This document shows positions 1 to 8,772 of a stretch of DNA of 64,000 nt, in pieces. Source of the stretch: Fredinandcohnia humi (GTDB taxonomy: Bacteria; Bacillota; Bacilli; Bacillales; Bacillaceae_L); NCBI RefSeq assembly GCF_001439915.1, contig NZ_LMBW01000002.1:454933-518932 (forward strand), given 5' to 3'. Each line of letters starts with the position of its first letter. Positions within the stretch are counted from its first letter, which is position 1. The notes beneath the pieces were generated by a model that was not told where the DNA came from, made no database searches, and was given only the letters and a program-made list of their open reading frames with translations. The translations under genes and the position numbers were made by a program.

Positions 1-97
1 ATCCTTTGCTCGAAAAACTTCCTTTGAAAAATCGTGGCATCCGCCGAAGGCTTTAACAATAATCAGTCGGGATAGTCCCGACTGATTATTGTTAAAA
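1..97. repeat. A-family palindromic repeat, copy A1 (partial at window edge)
   Basis: This is the right-hand part of the A-family intergenic element, cut by the window start. It carries the family core (GCTCGAAAA, then TGGCATCCGCC and AGGCTTTAA). It ends in a perfect inverted repeat with 20-bp arms (53-72 and 76-95) around a 3-base loop. The hairpin lies just beyond the ypfA stop codon and could act as its terminator, although no long T tract follows on the minus strand. Other copies are at 4175, 27140, 34220, 59230 and 59595. Confidence 0.85.
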
Positions 98-157
98 GAG
101 TTTTACTACTAGTATGCAAAAGTTATGTTAATTTTATTCTATTGGGTTATCATTTTT

Positions 158-829
158 CTATGTTTCGCTTGGTTGGATCCCTTTTTTCTTCAATAATAAT
201 TGTCTTTCAAAACAGAATTTAATTAATAGCTGGCGGTCTGATTCGTTTATATCCACAAATTTAAGTGAAGCCTTATTTCTTTCGCCATTTTTACCGTCAA
301 TAATTCGGATTACATCACTTCTGAAAGTCACGTAATGATATTCATCGGAAAGGGTTGGGAGGACGAAATGTGTAATAATATCTACTCCCGTTATAAGTGT
401 TTTCGAAGGCGGTAATATGATGGCAGCACCACCGGCACTTATATCACTAGTGATTGAGACAAAGGGGTGGAATTCCCCATTTAAACTATGTATTGCAACA
501 TCAACTGGTGTTTCAACACGGACCCATTCACGTCGCTGAATCTTATACATGCTGTTCTCTCCTGGAAAGGAAAGAACAATCATCGGGATATTTTGTTTTA
601 CTCTTCCCAATACGATTGTATCAAAAAAGTAAGCTGAAGTGCTATCACCTACGACAAAAGCCTTTAGCTGTGTCCCATTTAATAAAAAAACCGTTTTCCC
701 TGTTTTGTTGTTAACTGGATAATCAATATAGATCTTATTTTCCATTTTTTCAACAACCCTACAACGAAATTTTTCACCATTCGGATTAATGGCCGGTTCA
801 AGGTTAATCATATCCCCAATTTTCAACAC
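158..829 (-). CDS. ypfA: PilZ-domain c-di-GMP receptor YpfA (flagellar brake type)
   Basis: This 223-residue protein has the two-domain YcgR/PilZ layout: an N-terminal YcgR-like beta domain (about residues 1-95) and a C-terminal PilZ domain (about 97-210). The c-di-GMP binding motif is visible as RRxxxR at residues 99-104 and DxSxxG at 129-134. In B. subtilis the equivalent protein (YpfA, also called DgrA or MotI) binds c-di-GMP and inhibits the flagellar stator. It sits next to sleB-ypeB as in B. subtilis. The start ATG overlaps nothing, and no membrane segment is seen, so the protein should be cytoplasmic. The family is well supported; the flagellar role is inferred from the orthologue. Confidence 0.93.
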   Translation of the reverse strand: MLKIGDMINLEPAINPNGEKFRCRVVEKMENKIYIDYPVNNKTGKTVFLLNGTQLKAFVVGDSTSAYFFDTIVLGRVKQNIPMIVLSFPGENSMYKIQRREWVRVETPVDVAIHSLNGEFHPFVSITSDISAGGAAIILPPSKTLITGVDIITHFVLPTLSDEYHYVTFRSDVIRIIDGKNGERNKASLKFVDINESDRQLLIKFCFERQLLLKKKGIQPSET

Positions 830-897
830 GGTCGTTCACTCTTTCTTAAACATTCTGCAAACTCTTTTGTATTCTTATTAAACCATGAATAAACAAA

Positions 898-925
898 AAA
901 AGGAAAGCAATATTGCTTTCCTCTT
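898..925 (-). terminator. Terminator of the sleB-ypeB operon
   Basis: A perfect palindrome at 901-922 (AGGAAAGCAATATTGCTTTCCT as two 11-bp arms) lies 17 bases after the ypeB stop. On the minus strand it is followed by a run of six T. It separates the operon from ypfA. Confidence 0.85.
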
Positions 926-938
926 TAATTCATTACGA

Positions 939-2303
939 TTACGATTTGTTCATGCCCCTATAGACTGGCTCAGCATTTTTAAGCTTTTCGACTTTTTCTT
1001 CGAATCCATTTTCAGCATTGATAAAAATTCGATACGTATCGTTATCGATCGCACCTAAAAATTCATAACAGAGGACATCTTGATCAAGATCATTTGTAAT
1101 AATGGCGAGACGATCCTCCATGATTTCAAGGTTCGGGTTAATATTTTTCCTTGCTTCTTCTTGTGAGATTTTCGGTTTTCCGGCTGTTTCAATTTTACCA
1201 GCCATTAAATAATCTCTTGCGGTAAAGCCAATAACATTACCATCATCAAGCGCTACTTTCATCTTAATCGAATCTGAATACACTCTCACTCCGTCAACCT
1301 CAGAAACTAAGTTAAATACGCCAATATTATCATATTGTGCACTTTCAAAAAGCACAAGGTTTTCAAACTTATTCTCTTTTAGGAATTTTTGAGCTCGATT
1401 AAATGCATCATTTAGGCTGATTGTGCTTTTCGCAACCTCGCGATTACGAAGGACCCATATCGGGATGCCACCCTTTTTCGTAACATCCATAAATGTATTT
1501 ACTTTTGATTTAGGGTCATTTATTTCTAGACTATAGAAACCATTTGGGGAACCTTCCCCATTTTCGGTAACCTTCATTTCAATATTACCTTCTAACCCAA
1601 GGAACTTTTTCGCGATTTCTTTCGCTTTCTCCTCATTAATTTGTGGACCCTCTAGATTCGGAAATTCCCCGCCATCTTTTTTAGTGTTCGTAAGGGTCAC
1701 TCCAAAGTCGCTCTCAGAATAAGCAGCCACATTTTTTTCAACGGTTTTTAAGCCATCGATAATTGTGTTATCCGCCTGTTTTTTTCCTGAAGCGAGTGCC
1801 AATTCAACATCCATCCAACGCAGATTATTCTCCATTGCAAGATGCTGGACAGTTCGTAGTTCCTTTTGGATATCCTCTGCATTTTTATATAGCTGCTGAA
1901 GGGTTTTATACTCTTTATCTGACAATGGTTCTTTGGATAAGTCACGAACTGCAGCCCGATAACTAAAATCCCCGATATTACTTAGAAACTCTTCCGTTTT
2001 GTTAAAAGGCATAAGAGCCAGTGGCAATTGTCCTACATCAGAATGAGCCTCGGATGTGATTCTCCACACATCTGCAAGTGTTGGAGAAAGTGAATTTCTT
2101 GAATTCATGGCAAGTGTTGTTCCAATCTTATCGTGTAAAAGGTCAATATGATACGTTAAATTATGAAATGCTCGTTGATAGTTATTTTCGGCCTGTATTA
2201 GAATGGCATTTTTCTCTTGGTGCTCCTTATAGCCCCAATATCCTGTTCCGATTATACCTACCGTAAGTACAGTAATTAATATTCCTCTTAACAATTGTCT
2301 CAC
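939..2303 (-). CDS. ypeB: Germination protein YpeB
   Basis: This 454-residue protein matches YpeB in length and in its position directly after sleB. A single N-terminal membrane segment (about residues 7-24) anchors it, and PepSY-like domains occupy the C-terminal half. YpeB is needed to assemble and stabilise the cortex-lytic enzyme SleB in the dormant spore and is degraded during germination. The gene starts 8 bases after the sleB stop, so the two are cotranscribed. The adjacent hairpin at 901-922 ends the transcript. No unusual feature was seen. Confidence 0.95.
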   Translation of the reverse strand: MRQLLRGILITVLTVGIIGTGYWGYKEHQEKNAILIQAENNYQRAFHNLTYHIDLLHDKIGTTLAMNSRNSLSPTLADVWRITSEAHSDVGQLPLALMPFNKTEEFLSNIGDFSYRAAVRDLSKEPLSDKEYKTLQQLYKNAEDIQKELRTVQHLAMENNLRWMDVELALASGKKQADNTIIDGLKTVEKNVAAYSESDFGVTLTNTKKDGGEFPNLEGPQINEEKAKEIAKKFLGLEGNIEMKVTENGEGSPNGFYSLEINDPKSKVNTFMDVTKKGGIPIWVLRNREVAKSTISLNDAFNRAQKFLKENKFENLVLFESAQYDNIGVFNLVSEVDGVRVYSDSIKMKVALDDGNVIGFTARDYLMAGKIETAGKPKISQEEARKNINPNLEIMEDRLAIITNDLDQDVLCYEFLGAIDNDTYRIFINAENGFEEKVEKLKNAEPVYRGMNKS

Positions 2304-2311
2304 CTTCCATT

Positions 2312-3373
2312 CTATCTACAGAATATGTGCTTACCGATTCTCTTAATTTGCGGTCTGCCCCAGATCCATTTACTTGTTGCAGTTACAGGATTAAAGTAAT
2401 AGGTTGCTCCGCCTGTTGGGTCCCAGCCATTTATCGCATCGATAACAGCTTTTTTCGCCTGCTCGTTTGGCGTCAACCAAATTTGTCCGTCCGCAACCGC
2501 GGTAAATGCAAGTGGTTCAAAAATAACACCTGATACTGTATCTGGAAATGTTGGGCTATTAAGACGATTTAGTATAACCGCGGCAATTGCGACCTGCCCA
2601 ATATATGGCTCACCGCGCGCTTCTCCATATACAGCATTTGCAAGAAGCTGAATATCATTTTGCGAAAACCCACCTGGCATATTTACCGCTGCTGGTCCTA
2701 GTGATTGTGCCTCTTCTTGTTGTTGAACCTTTGCCTTTGGTTGCTGTTTAGCTGGTTGCTTAGGCTGAGCCTGCGGCTGCTTTGGTTGTGGTGCAGGTGC
2801 CTTAGCCTGTGGCTGCTTTGGCTGTTGTGTTGCAGGTGCCTTAGCTTGTGGTTGCTTTGGCTGTGGTGCAGGTGCCTTGGCCTGCGGCTGCTTTTGTTCA
2901 GTCGTATATTGTTTTTCAATTTCAGTTCGTCGAGCCTCTGCCGTTGTTTTTGCTTTTTGGATATTTTTTTCAGAAGGAGCGGATTGAATGCTCCACGGAA
3001 CACCACCATAGTGGGTAAAACGATTTCCTTTACGTAAATTATCGTAAACAAATTGCTTATTATACTTCGTAAAGCGGTTAATCATTGCCTTGGTTTTGTC
3101 ACCCACAAAGCCGTCTACCTCTTCAAGTCCAAATGCCTTCTGGAAGTTTCGGACTGCCCAGTATGTACCCCAGCCGTAAACTCCATCAATCGTACCATGG
3201 TAGTAGCCATTATATTGTAGTCTTGATTGCAACTCAATTACATCGTCACCTGTTGCACCACGTTGAATAATCTGCTCAGAAAAAGCTTGAACATTATTGG
3301 TAGTTCCTCCAATGAACACACTAACAAACATGATAAGGACGATGGGAAACATCAAATACTTTTTAATGCTCAT
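2312..3373 (-). CDS. sleB: Spore cortex-lytic enzyme SleB
   Basis: The protein has a signal peptide (about residues 1-30), a peptidoglycan-binding domain (about 35-95) and a C-terminal SleB-type hydrolase domain (about 245-353) with the NAVYGEARGEP motif. It hydrolyses muramic-lactam cortex during germination. The start is placed at ATG 3373, because a GGGAGG Shine-Dalgarno lies 9 bases upstream; the TTG at 3379 is too close to it. At about 353 residues it is longer than B. subtilis SleB (about 305) because of a Pro/Gln/Lys/Ala linker (about residues 150-225) built of repeats of the type PKQPQAKAPA. YpeB is encoded immediately downstream. A forespore promoter is expected but only a weak SigG-like match (TGAATA, AAATACT) was seen. 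Confidence 0.95.
   Translation of the reverse strand: MSIKKYLMFPIVLIMFVSVFIGGTTNNVQAFSEQIIQRGATGDDVIELQSRLQYNGYYHGTIDGVYGWGTYWAVRNFQKAFGLEEVDGFVGDKTKAMINRFTKYNKQFVYDNLRKGNRFTHYGGVPWSIQSAPSEKNIQKAKTTAEARRTEIEKQYTTEQKQPQAKAPAPQPKQPQAKAPATQQPKQPQAKAPAPQPKQPQAQPKQPAKQQPKAKVQQQEEAQSLGPAAVNMPGGFSQNDIQLLANAVYGEARGEPYIGQVAIAAVILNRLNSPTFPDTVSGVIFEPLAFTAVADGQIWLTPNEQAKKAVIDAINGWDPTGGATYYFNPVTATSKWIWGRPQIKRIGKHIFCR
2725..2912 (-). repeat. In-frame tandem repeat coding the SleB linker
   Basis: Repeats of roughly 36-39 bases encode PKQPQAKAPAPQ-like units in the linker between the peptidoglycan-binding and catalytic domains of SleB. At least three near-identical units are visible, with shortened variants at the C-terminal side. 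Such arrays change length by slippage, so the linker length probably varies between strains. Confidence 0.8.
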
Positions 3374-3489
3374 GATCAATTACCTCCCTAACCATTTTAT
3401 ATATATACTTACAAGTATTTTCTGTAGAGATTGGTATTTTATTCAGAACTATTTCAAGTAAGATTCAATACTTTAAAAAAGAAACAATA

Positions 3490-3515
3490 AAAAAAACCTG
3501 CCATATGACAGGTTA
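3490..3515 (-). terminator. Terminator of prsW
   Basis: The inverted repeat at 3495-3514 (AACCTG, CAGGTT arms) is followed on the minus strand by eight T. The prsW stop codon lies at its upstream edge. Confidence 0.8.
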
Positions 3516-4148
3516 AGACTTTGCAATTTTCACTTTTCGTAATCCAAACCACCATAAAAATAACATGAATGGCACCATGATAAAAATCCATTTCTTCATT
3601 GAAAGCAATATGTAATCATAAATTCCATGTAATAAAAACGGAAATAAGAAGGAAATAAATATCCACTTTTTCTTTTCCTTGGGAGAAAATTTTGCTTTAC
3701 CGAGATAAAATCCCATAATCACACCAAATAACGCGTGACTTGAAACAGGTAAAAGAGCCCGACCCACCGCAAAATGGACCCCATTTGCAAATAAATAAAG
3801 AATATTTTCCAACGTTGCAAATCCTAATGATAAGGAAGCACCATAGACGATTCCATCATATGGTTCATCAAATTCAATATGTTGGTAAACGGTATAAAAA
3901 AGGATAAACCACTTAAAAAACTCCTCTAATAAGCCCACAGATAAAAAGGCCTGTAAAAGATGATGGGAAAATACCTCTTCAACCCCCAACACATATTGAA
4001 TAAACATAATTGGAAACACCAAAAGAGCACCAAAAATGAATATTCGAAAAACCATGACTACGGGTTCCGCTTCATATTTATCTTTTAAATAAAAATAACT
4101 TAATAACGCAAGTCCAGGTGCTAGTCCTGCGGTTATGACCGCCACCAT
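3513..4148 (-). CDS. prsW: Intramembrane glutamic protease PrsW
   Basis: This 211-residue polytopic membrane protein is PrsW, which makes the site-1 cut of the anti-sigma factor RsiW and so activates SigW under envelope stress. The catalytic EE pair is at residues 75-76 in LLEEFFKW, followed by further conserved motifs in later helices (FATLEN near 110-115 and SSHALFG near 136-142). It is adjacent to sleB as in B. subtilis. The start ATG has an AGAGGA ribosome site. The substrate RsiW is not in the window; the only anti-sigma gene here is rsiX, which is not a known target. Confidence 0.95.
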   Translation of the reverse strand: MVAVITAGLAPGLALLSYFYLKDKYEAEPVVMVFRIFIFGALLVFPIMFIQYVLGVEEVFSHHLLQAFLSVGLLEEFFKWFILFYTVYQHIEFDEPYDGIVYGASLSLGFATLENILYLFANGVHFAVGRALLPVSSHALFGVIMGFYLGKAKFSPKEKKKWIFISFLFPFLLHGIYDYILLSMKKWIFIMVPFMLFLWWFGLRKVKIAKS

Positions 4149-4174
4149 AAAGAATCCTCTTCTCCCTATAAATT

Positions 4175-4372
4175 CAAAATACGCCTTGGCGTATTTGCGC
4201 CCAGATTTTTAGACCCACACGAGGTGGGGCATAAAGACGTTGCCACAGGATGTGGCGTTTTTAGTCTTTGAACTTCTGCCCGAAAAGTTTCATCTGAAAA
4301 TCTGTGGCATCCGCCGGAGGCTTTAATTATATTTAACAGAAGTATATATACTTCTGTTAAATTAATTAATTA
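4175..4372. repeat. A-family palindromic repeat, copy A2, with a nested hairpin module
   Basis: This element fills most of the 325-base gap between prsW and ansA. It opens with the inverted repeat AAATACGCC/GGCGTATTT (4177-4196), passes through GCGCCCAGATTTTT and the core TGGCATCCGCCGGAGG (4305-4320), and ends in a palindrome at 4331-4362 with 16-base arms. Between the T tract and the CGAAAAG segment it holds an extra module of about 68 bases (4211-4278) absent from copies A3 and A6. The rest of the gap holds the ansA promoter. Confidence 0.88.
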
Positions 4373-4373
4373 T

Positions 4374-4402
4374 TTGAGTAACAAACACTTTTATCGTAAC
4401 AT
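4374..4402 (+). promoter_or_regulatory. Candidate SigA promoter of the asparaginase gene
   Basis: TTGAGT (4374-4379) and TAACAT (4397-4402) are separated by 17 bases, about 70 bases before the ansA start. The -10 box is imperfect. Confidence 0.45.
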
Positions 4403-4473
4403 GTAATGTGGTAAATGAAAATATGAAGGTTCCTAAAACTGGATAATTATGAATATTGAAAAGAGGCGATCCG

Positions 4474-5445
4474 ATGAAAAAAATACTAATTATTCATACA
4501 GGTGGAACGATCGCAATGATGGAGGATAAAGAAACTGGCGCTGTCGGGCAAAATCAAAAAAATCCACTTCTACTCCACACCGATGCTTTAGCGGAAATTG
4601 CCGATGTCATGGTCGAGGATTTATTCCAATTGCCTTCTCCACATATCACGGAAAAGGAAATGCTTATTCTGAAACAAAAGATCGAAACGAGTATTATAGA
4701 AAATAAAATCGAAGGTGTTGTCATTACCCATGGGACTGACACATTAGAGGAAACGGCTTATTTCTTAGATATTACGGTACAATCAGATATTCCGATTGTC
4801 GTAACAGGTGCAATGAGATCCAGCAATGAGCTTGGAGCAGACGGACCTTATAATTTGATTTCAGCTGTACGTGTTGCGGCTTCCGACAGTGCCTCAGGAA
4901 CGGGTGTCTTAGTTGTCTTAAATGATGAAATTCATACAGGTAAAAATGCAACCAAAACCCATACTAGCAATATAGCGACATTCCAAAGCCCACAGTACGG
5001 ACCATTGGGTATTGTGAGTAAACGAGAAATCACCTTCCACCACATGCCTACTGTAAGGGAAACATATGATATCGGAAAGGTCACGAAAAATGTTATTCTC
5101 CTAAAAGCTTATGCCGGGATGGACGGTTCTATCATTAGCGCGATTCGCTCTTTACATCCTGATGGATTGGTTATTGAAGCTCTTGGACAAGGCAATCTGC
5201 CTCCATCTATGGTACCGGAATTAAAGGTATTGATTGACGAAGGTGTTCCGGTGGTTTTAGTTTCTCGCTGCTTTAATGGATACGTACAGGATGTATATAA
5301 TTATGAAGGCGGAGGACGTCAGTTAAAAGATCTCGGGGTAATTTTCTCAAATGGTCTAAATGGACAAAAAGCAAGACTTAAGCTATTAATCACATTGGAA
5401 GTTACACAAAAACATGATGAACTTCAGGAAATGTTCTTCATATGA
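4474..5445 (+). CDS. ansA: L-asparaginase, type I/II bacterial family
   Basis: The enzyme hydrolyses L-asparagine to aspartate and ammonia. Both catalytic threonine motifs are present: HTGGTIA near residues 8-14 and HGTDTLEETA near the first third, with the supporting lysine in TKTHTSN. The start is placed at ATG 4474, which follows an AAGAGG site at 7 bases; the upstream TTG at 4456 overlaps that site. There is no signal peptide, so it should be cytoplasmic. It stands alone between A2 and a convergent terminator. In B. subtilis ansA is elsewhere, in ansAB, so the location is not syntenic; orthology to ansA rather than a paralogue is uncertain. Confidence 0.9.
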   Translation: MKKILIIHTGGTIAMMEDKETGAVGQNQKNPLLLHTDALAEIADVMVEDLFQLPSPHITEKEMLILKQKIETSIIENKIEGVVITHGTDTLEETAYFLDITVQSDIPIVVTGAMRSSNELGADGPYNLISAVRVAASDSASGTGVLVVLNDEIHTGKNATKTHTSNIATFQSPQYGPLGIVSKREITFHHMPTVRETYDIGKVTKNVILLKAYAGMDGSIISAIRSLHPDGLVIEALGQGNLPPSMVPELKVLIDEGVPVVLVSRCFNGYVQDVYNYEGGGRQLKDLGVIFSNGLNGQKARLKLLITLEVTQKHDELQEMFFI

Positions 5446-5448
5446 AAT

Positions 5449-5471
5449 AAAGGCGACTCAGATGAGCCGCC
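5449..5471. terminator. Bidirectional terminator between ansA and ypdA
   Basis: An inverted repeat (GGCGACTC, GAGCCGCC arms, one mismatch) lies in the 26-base gap between two convergent genes. It has A-rich sequence on the left and T-rich on the right, so it can serve both. Confidence 0.65.
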
Positions 5472-6446
5472 CTATTTTCTTTCTAAGAATGCTTTTGCAA
5501 TTAAATCCCCGTGAAAACGTCCATTTTCAATGAAAATTTCATTTGCATTATTACCCGCTGCAATAACACCGGAGATGAAAATCCCTTTTACATTCGTCTC
5601 CATTGTGTCAGGGTTAAACGATGGTCTACCGGTATCTTTCTCAATTTCAATATTCATTTTTTGTAAGAAGCTATGATCTGGATGGTAGCCTGTCATCGCA
5701 AATACGTAATCATTTCTTACTTCCTTTTGCACTTCCCCAACTTGATATTTCACGGCGCCTTCCGTTATCTCAATTACATTTGCATGAAATTCCATGTTGA
5801 TGGTTCCATTGCGTACCAATGCTTCAAACTCAGGCAAGATCCATGGTTTGATGCTTGTAGAGTATTCAGATCCCCGATATAAGACAGTAACCCTTGCATC
5901 TGCATTTACAAGCTCTAAAGCAGCATCGATACTTGAATTCTTTCCACCAATTACGACAACATCTTTATCGAAATATGGATGCGGTTCTTTGAAATAATGA
6001 AAAACTTTAGGAAGATCTTCACCAGGAACATTCATATAGTTTGGATTGTCATAATAGCCTGTCGCTATAATTACATTTTTTGATTGATATCCATCTTTAG
6101 AAGTTGTGATGCGGAAATTTCCATTATCAAGTTTTGTAACGCCAGTAACTTTTTCAAATGCGTTCACTCTAATTTGTTTACGTTTCGCTACTTCCCTATA
6201 ATACGCCAAAGCCTGGTTTCTTTTTGGCTTTCGACCTTCAATAATAAATGGAACATTCCCGATTTCTAATTTTTCGCTTGTACTAAAGAATGTTTGATGT
6301 GTAGGATAATGGTAAATGGCATTTACAATATTTCCTTTTTCAATTACCAGTGGTTTAATTCCGATATTTTGCAGTGCAATGGCAGCTGCTAAGCCGCAGG
6401 GGCCTCCCCCGATAATAATGACTTCTTCCGTTTGCATGTTTTTCAC
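5472..6446 (-). CDS. ypdA: YpdA, bacillithiol disulfide reductase
   Basis: This 324-residue flavoprotein has an N-terminal FAD-binding motif GGGPCG (residues 13-18, with the family cysteine at 17) and a second dinucleotide motif, VVIGGKNSSIDAA, near residue 165 for NADPH. YpdA (Bdr) reduces oxidised bacillithiol in Firmicutes. It lacks the CxxC of thioredoxin reductases, which agrees with this family. It lies between the asparaginase and gudB, as ypdA does next to gudB in B. subtilis. Length and motifs are intact. Confidence 0.93.
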   Translation of the reverse strand: MKNMQTEEVIIIGGGPCGLAAAIALQNIGIKPLVIEKGNIVNAIYHYPTHQTFFSTSEKLEIGNVPFIIEGRKPKRNQALAYYREVAKRKQIRVNAFEKVTGVTKLDNGNFRITTSKDGYQSKNVIIATGYYDNPNYMNVPGEDLPKVFHYFKEPHPYFDKDVVVIGGKNSSIDAALELVNADARVTVLYRGSEYSTSIKPWILPEFEALVRNGTINMEFHANVIEITEGAVKYQVGEVQKEVRNDYVFAMTGYHPDHSFLQKMNIEIEKDTGRPSFNPDTMETNVKGIFISGVIAAGNNANEIFIENGRFHGDLIAKAFLERK

Positions 6447-6463
6447 TCCTCATTCTAAAAACA

Positions 6464-6500
6464 GAAAAATCCCCCACCAGAAATGATAGGAGATTTTTGT
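6464..6500 (-). terminator. Terminator of gudB
   Basis: Downstream of the gudB stop, AAAAATC/GATTTTT arms and a GC-rich inner stem form a hairpin on the minus strand ending in TTTTT. Confidence 0.7.
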
Positions 6501-6535
6501 TGTCTTTGCAAATAAAACGAACTTAATTGGACCTC

Positions 6536-7819
6536 TTAAATCCAGCCTCTAAAGCGAGACGCTTCTGCCATTTTTCTTACCCCAACCATGTAGGCTGCAA
6601 GTCTCATATCAACACGTCTATTTTGGGCTGTTGAATATATATTTTCAAATGATTTGACCATTACTTTTTCGAGCTTTTCTTCTACTTCTTCCTCTGACCA
6701 GTAATAGCCTTGGTTATTTTGAACCCATTCGAAATAGGATACAGTCACCCCGCCGGCACTTGCTAAAACGTCCGGCACAAGGAGGATTCCTCTTTCAGTT
6801 AAGATTTGAGTCGCCTCAAGTGTTGTAGGACCGTTTGCAGCTTCTACTACAATACCTGCCCGAATTTTATGGGCATTTTCTTCGGTAATTTGATTTTCGA
6901 TAGCAGCAGGAACAAGAATATCACAATCAAGCTCCAATAATTCCTTGTTTGTGATGGTATCGTTAAATAACTTCGTTACTGTTCCAAAGCTATCACGACG
7001 ATCTAATAGGTAATCAATATCTAAACCATTTGGATCATATAATCCGCCATATGCGTCAGAGATACCGATTACCTTAGCACCTGCATCATGCATGAATTTC
7101 GATAAAAAGCTGCCCGCATTTCCAAAGCCTTGTACAACTACGCGTGCACCTTCTAGATTAATGCCACGTTTTTTTGCTGCTTCGCGAATACAAAGTGTTA
7201 CACCTTTCGCAGTTGCAGACTCACGGCCATGTGAACCACCTAATACCAGAGGTTTACCAGTGATGAAGCCTGGCGAGTTAAATTCGTCAATTCGACTATA
7301 CTCATCCATCATCCATGCCATAATTTGAGAATTCGTAAATACATCTGGAGCCGGGATATCCTTTGTAGGACCAACGATTTGACTGATTGCACGAACATAG
7401 CCGCGACTGAGACGCTCAAGTTCACGGAATGACATATCTCTAGGATCGCAAATAATTCCGCCTTTTCCTCCGCCATATGGTAAATCAACGATACCGCATT
7501 TCAAGCTCATCCAAATCGAAAGCGCTTTGACTTCCTTCTCTGTTACATTTGGGTGAAATCGAATTCCGCCTTTAGTTGGACCTACCGCATCGTTATGTTG
7601 TGCCCGATAGCCTGTAAAGATTTTTACAGAACCATCATCCATTCTTACTGGGATTTTAACGGTCATCATCCGGATCGGTTCTTTTAATAGTTCATATACT
7701 TCCTCAGGGTACCCTAATTTTTCTAACGCTTTATGTATGACTGTTTGTGTAGATTTGAGGACATCCATTTTCTCTTCATTATTTTGTTTTGAAATGTCCT
7801 TATTGTTTTCGGCTACCAT
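6536..7819 (-). CDS. gudB: NAD-specific glutamate dehydrogenase GudB
   Basis: This 427-residue enzyme deaminates glutamate to 2-oxoglutarate. It is nearly collinear with B. subtilis GudB, including the [20 protein letters not shown] segment, the catalytic PYGGGKGG motif and the Rossmann motif GFGNAGS. The 9-base duplication that inactivates gudB in laboratory B. subtilis 168 is not seen, so the enzyme should be active. The start is ATG 7819, with GGGAGG 8 bases upstream; the TTG at 7834 lies inside that ribosome site. It is monocistronic between two hairpins. A candidate SigA promoter lies at 7924-7951. Confidence 0.97.
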   Translation of the reverse strand: MVAENNKDISKQNNEEKMDVLKSTQTVIHKALEKLGYPEEVYELLKEPIRMMTVKIPVRMDDGSVKIFTGYRAQHNDAVGPTKGGIRFHPNVTEKEVKALSIWMSLKCGIVDLPYGGGKGGIICDPRDMSFRELERLSRGYVRAISQIVGPTKDIPAPDVFTNSQIMAWMMDEYSRIDEFNSPGFITGKPLVLGGSHGRESATAKGVTLCIREAAKKRGINLEGARVVVQGFGNAGSFLSKFMHDAGAKVIGISDAYGGLYDPNGLDIDYLLDRRDSFGTVTKLFNDTITNKELLELDCDILVPAAIENQITEENAHKIRAGIVVEAANGPTTLEATQILTERGILLVPDVLASAGGVTVSYFEWVQNNQGYYWSEEEVEEKLEKVMVKSFENIYSTAQNRRVDMRLAAYMVGVRKMAEASRFRGWI

Positions 7820-7923
7820 TTGTAAACCTCCCAAGATTTTTCACAGTTCCATTAGAGGATGTTCAAAAAGCACGGTGAACAAAATCGTTCAATTTTCTTT
7901 TATTGTCCACCTTTCCAGTCACT

Positions 7924-7951
7924 AGTATACACCTTCCATATGTTTATGCAA
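7924..7951 (-). promoter_or_regulatory. Candidate SigA promoter of gudB
   Basis: On the minus strand, TTGCAT (7946-7951) and TATACT (7924-7929) are 16 bases apart, about 105 bases before the gudB start. Confidence 0.55.
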
Positions 7952-8033
7952 GATGGAAAATGAAGAATTTCAGTTTTTATAATTAAAATTAAAAAGCGAT
8001 TCGAATACACATATAGATATCACAAATACAGAG

Positions 8034-8062
8034 AAAAACCCCTAAGCATTGTTAGAGGTCTT
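8034..8062 (-). terminator. Terminator of mecB
   Basis: ACCTCTAA and TTAGGGG form a stem with one wobble pair just after the mecB stop, followed by TTTTT on the minus strand. Confidence 0.7.
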
Positions 8063-8064
8063 AC

Positions 8065-8655
8065 TTATTTTTTAATAAAATAGTGGTAAATATCTTTCAT
8101 TGCATTTTCATTTAAAATGATTTTTCCATATTCATGAACCCGATATTTCGTAATCGTTGCTGGGTTTCCAAATTCGGCTAAAATAGCAATGACGTTTTCT
8201 GTATGACAAGAAAAATGATCTTCGAGTAATAAATAAAAATAATCTTTAAATGAATATAATCTGCCGCCATCTATTGATAAACTATTTAATCTGGTTGAAA
8301 GTTGAATGACATCTTCAAACGTATGAAACTCATAAAATATATCTTTACTTTCATCAAGAGTAACCTGCATTTCAATATAATCGTCATCCATAAATTCTTC
8401 ATCTTCAAGGTCCCCTATTGAATTTGTTACAATGATCACCATACCTTGAGCTTGTAAAGAATAAACTTCGACAGCTATGGAGCCGTCCGCTTCAAAGCCT
8501 AATTCGACACTTGCTTCTTCGATCATATCACGAAATAATTGGTGGACCTTTAGTGAATCCGACAAAAGATCTTCTTTAGTGAGGCCACGATCAACCAGAT
8601 CATCGAATGTTAGAAAAATCTTGATTTTATTATAAGTTAAGCGCTCAAGACGCAT
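8065..8655 (-). CDS. mecB: Adaptor protein MecA 2 (YpbH/MecB)
   Basis: This MecA-family adaptor delivers substrates to the ClpCP protease. The N-terminal substrate-binding part begins MRLERLTYNKIKIFLTFDD, very close to B. subtilis YpbH, and the C-terminal ClpC-binding part contains AILAEFGNP. The start is ATG 8655, because the orthologue starts there and GGGAGGG lies 8 bases upstream; the upstream extension is not conserved. The protein is 196 residues. Its position between gudB and ypbG agrees with B. subtilis. Confidence 0.94.
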   Translation of the reverse strand: MRLERLTYNKIKIFLTFDDLVDRGLTKEDLLSDSLKVHQLFRDMIEEASVELGFEADGSIAVEVYSLQAQGMVIIVTNSIGDLEDEEFMDDDYIEMQVTLDESKDIFYEFHTFEDVIQLSTRLNSLSIDGGRLYSFKDYFYLLLEDHFSCHTENVIAILAEFGNPATITKYRVHEYGKIILNENAMKDIYHYFIKK

Positions 8656-8772
8656 TAAAAAACCCTCCCTCACCATCACACCTACGTACAACCGTTACTT
8701 TATTTTATGAAGGAATATAAATTATGTTCTTGGATTTAGCATTGTTAGGACATTTTTTGCAAATCGTATTAG

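Noticed and set aside
2705-3037. Leucine-rich 110-codon frame on the plus strand
   Set aside because: It is the antisense of the SleB linker repeats; no ribosome site or homology.
4177-4196. AAATACGCC/GGCGTATTT as a protein operator
   Set aside because: It is always part of the A element, next to unrelated genes and in different positions relative to promoters, so a shared operator role is unlikely.
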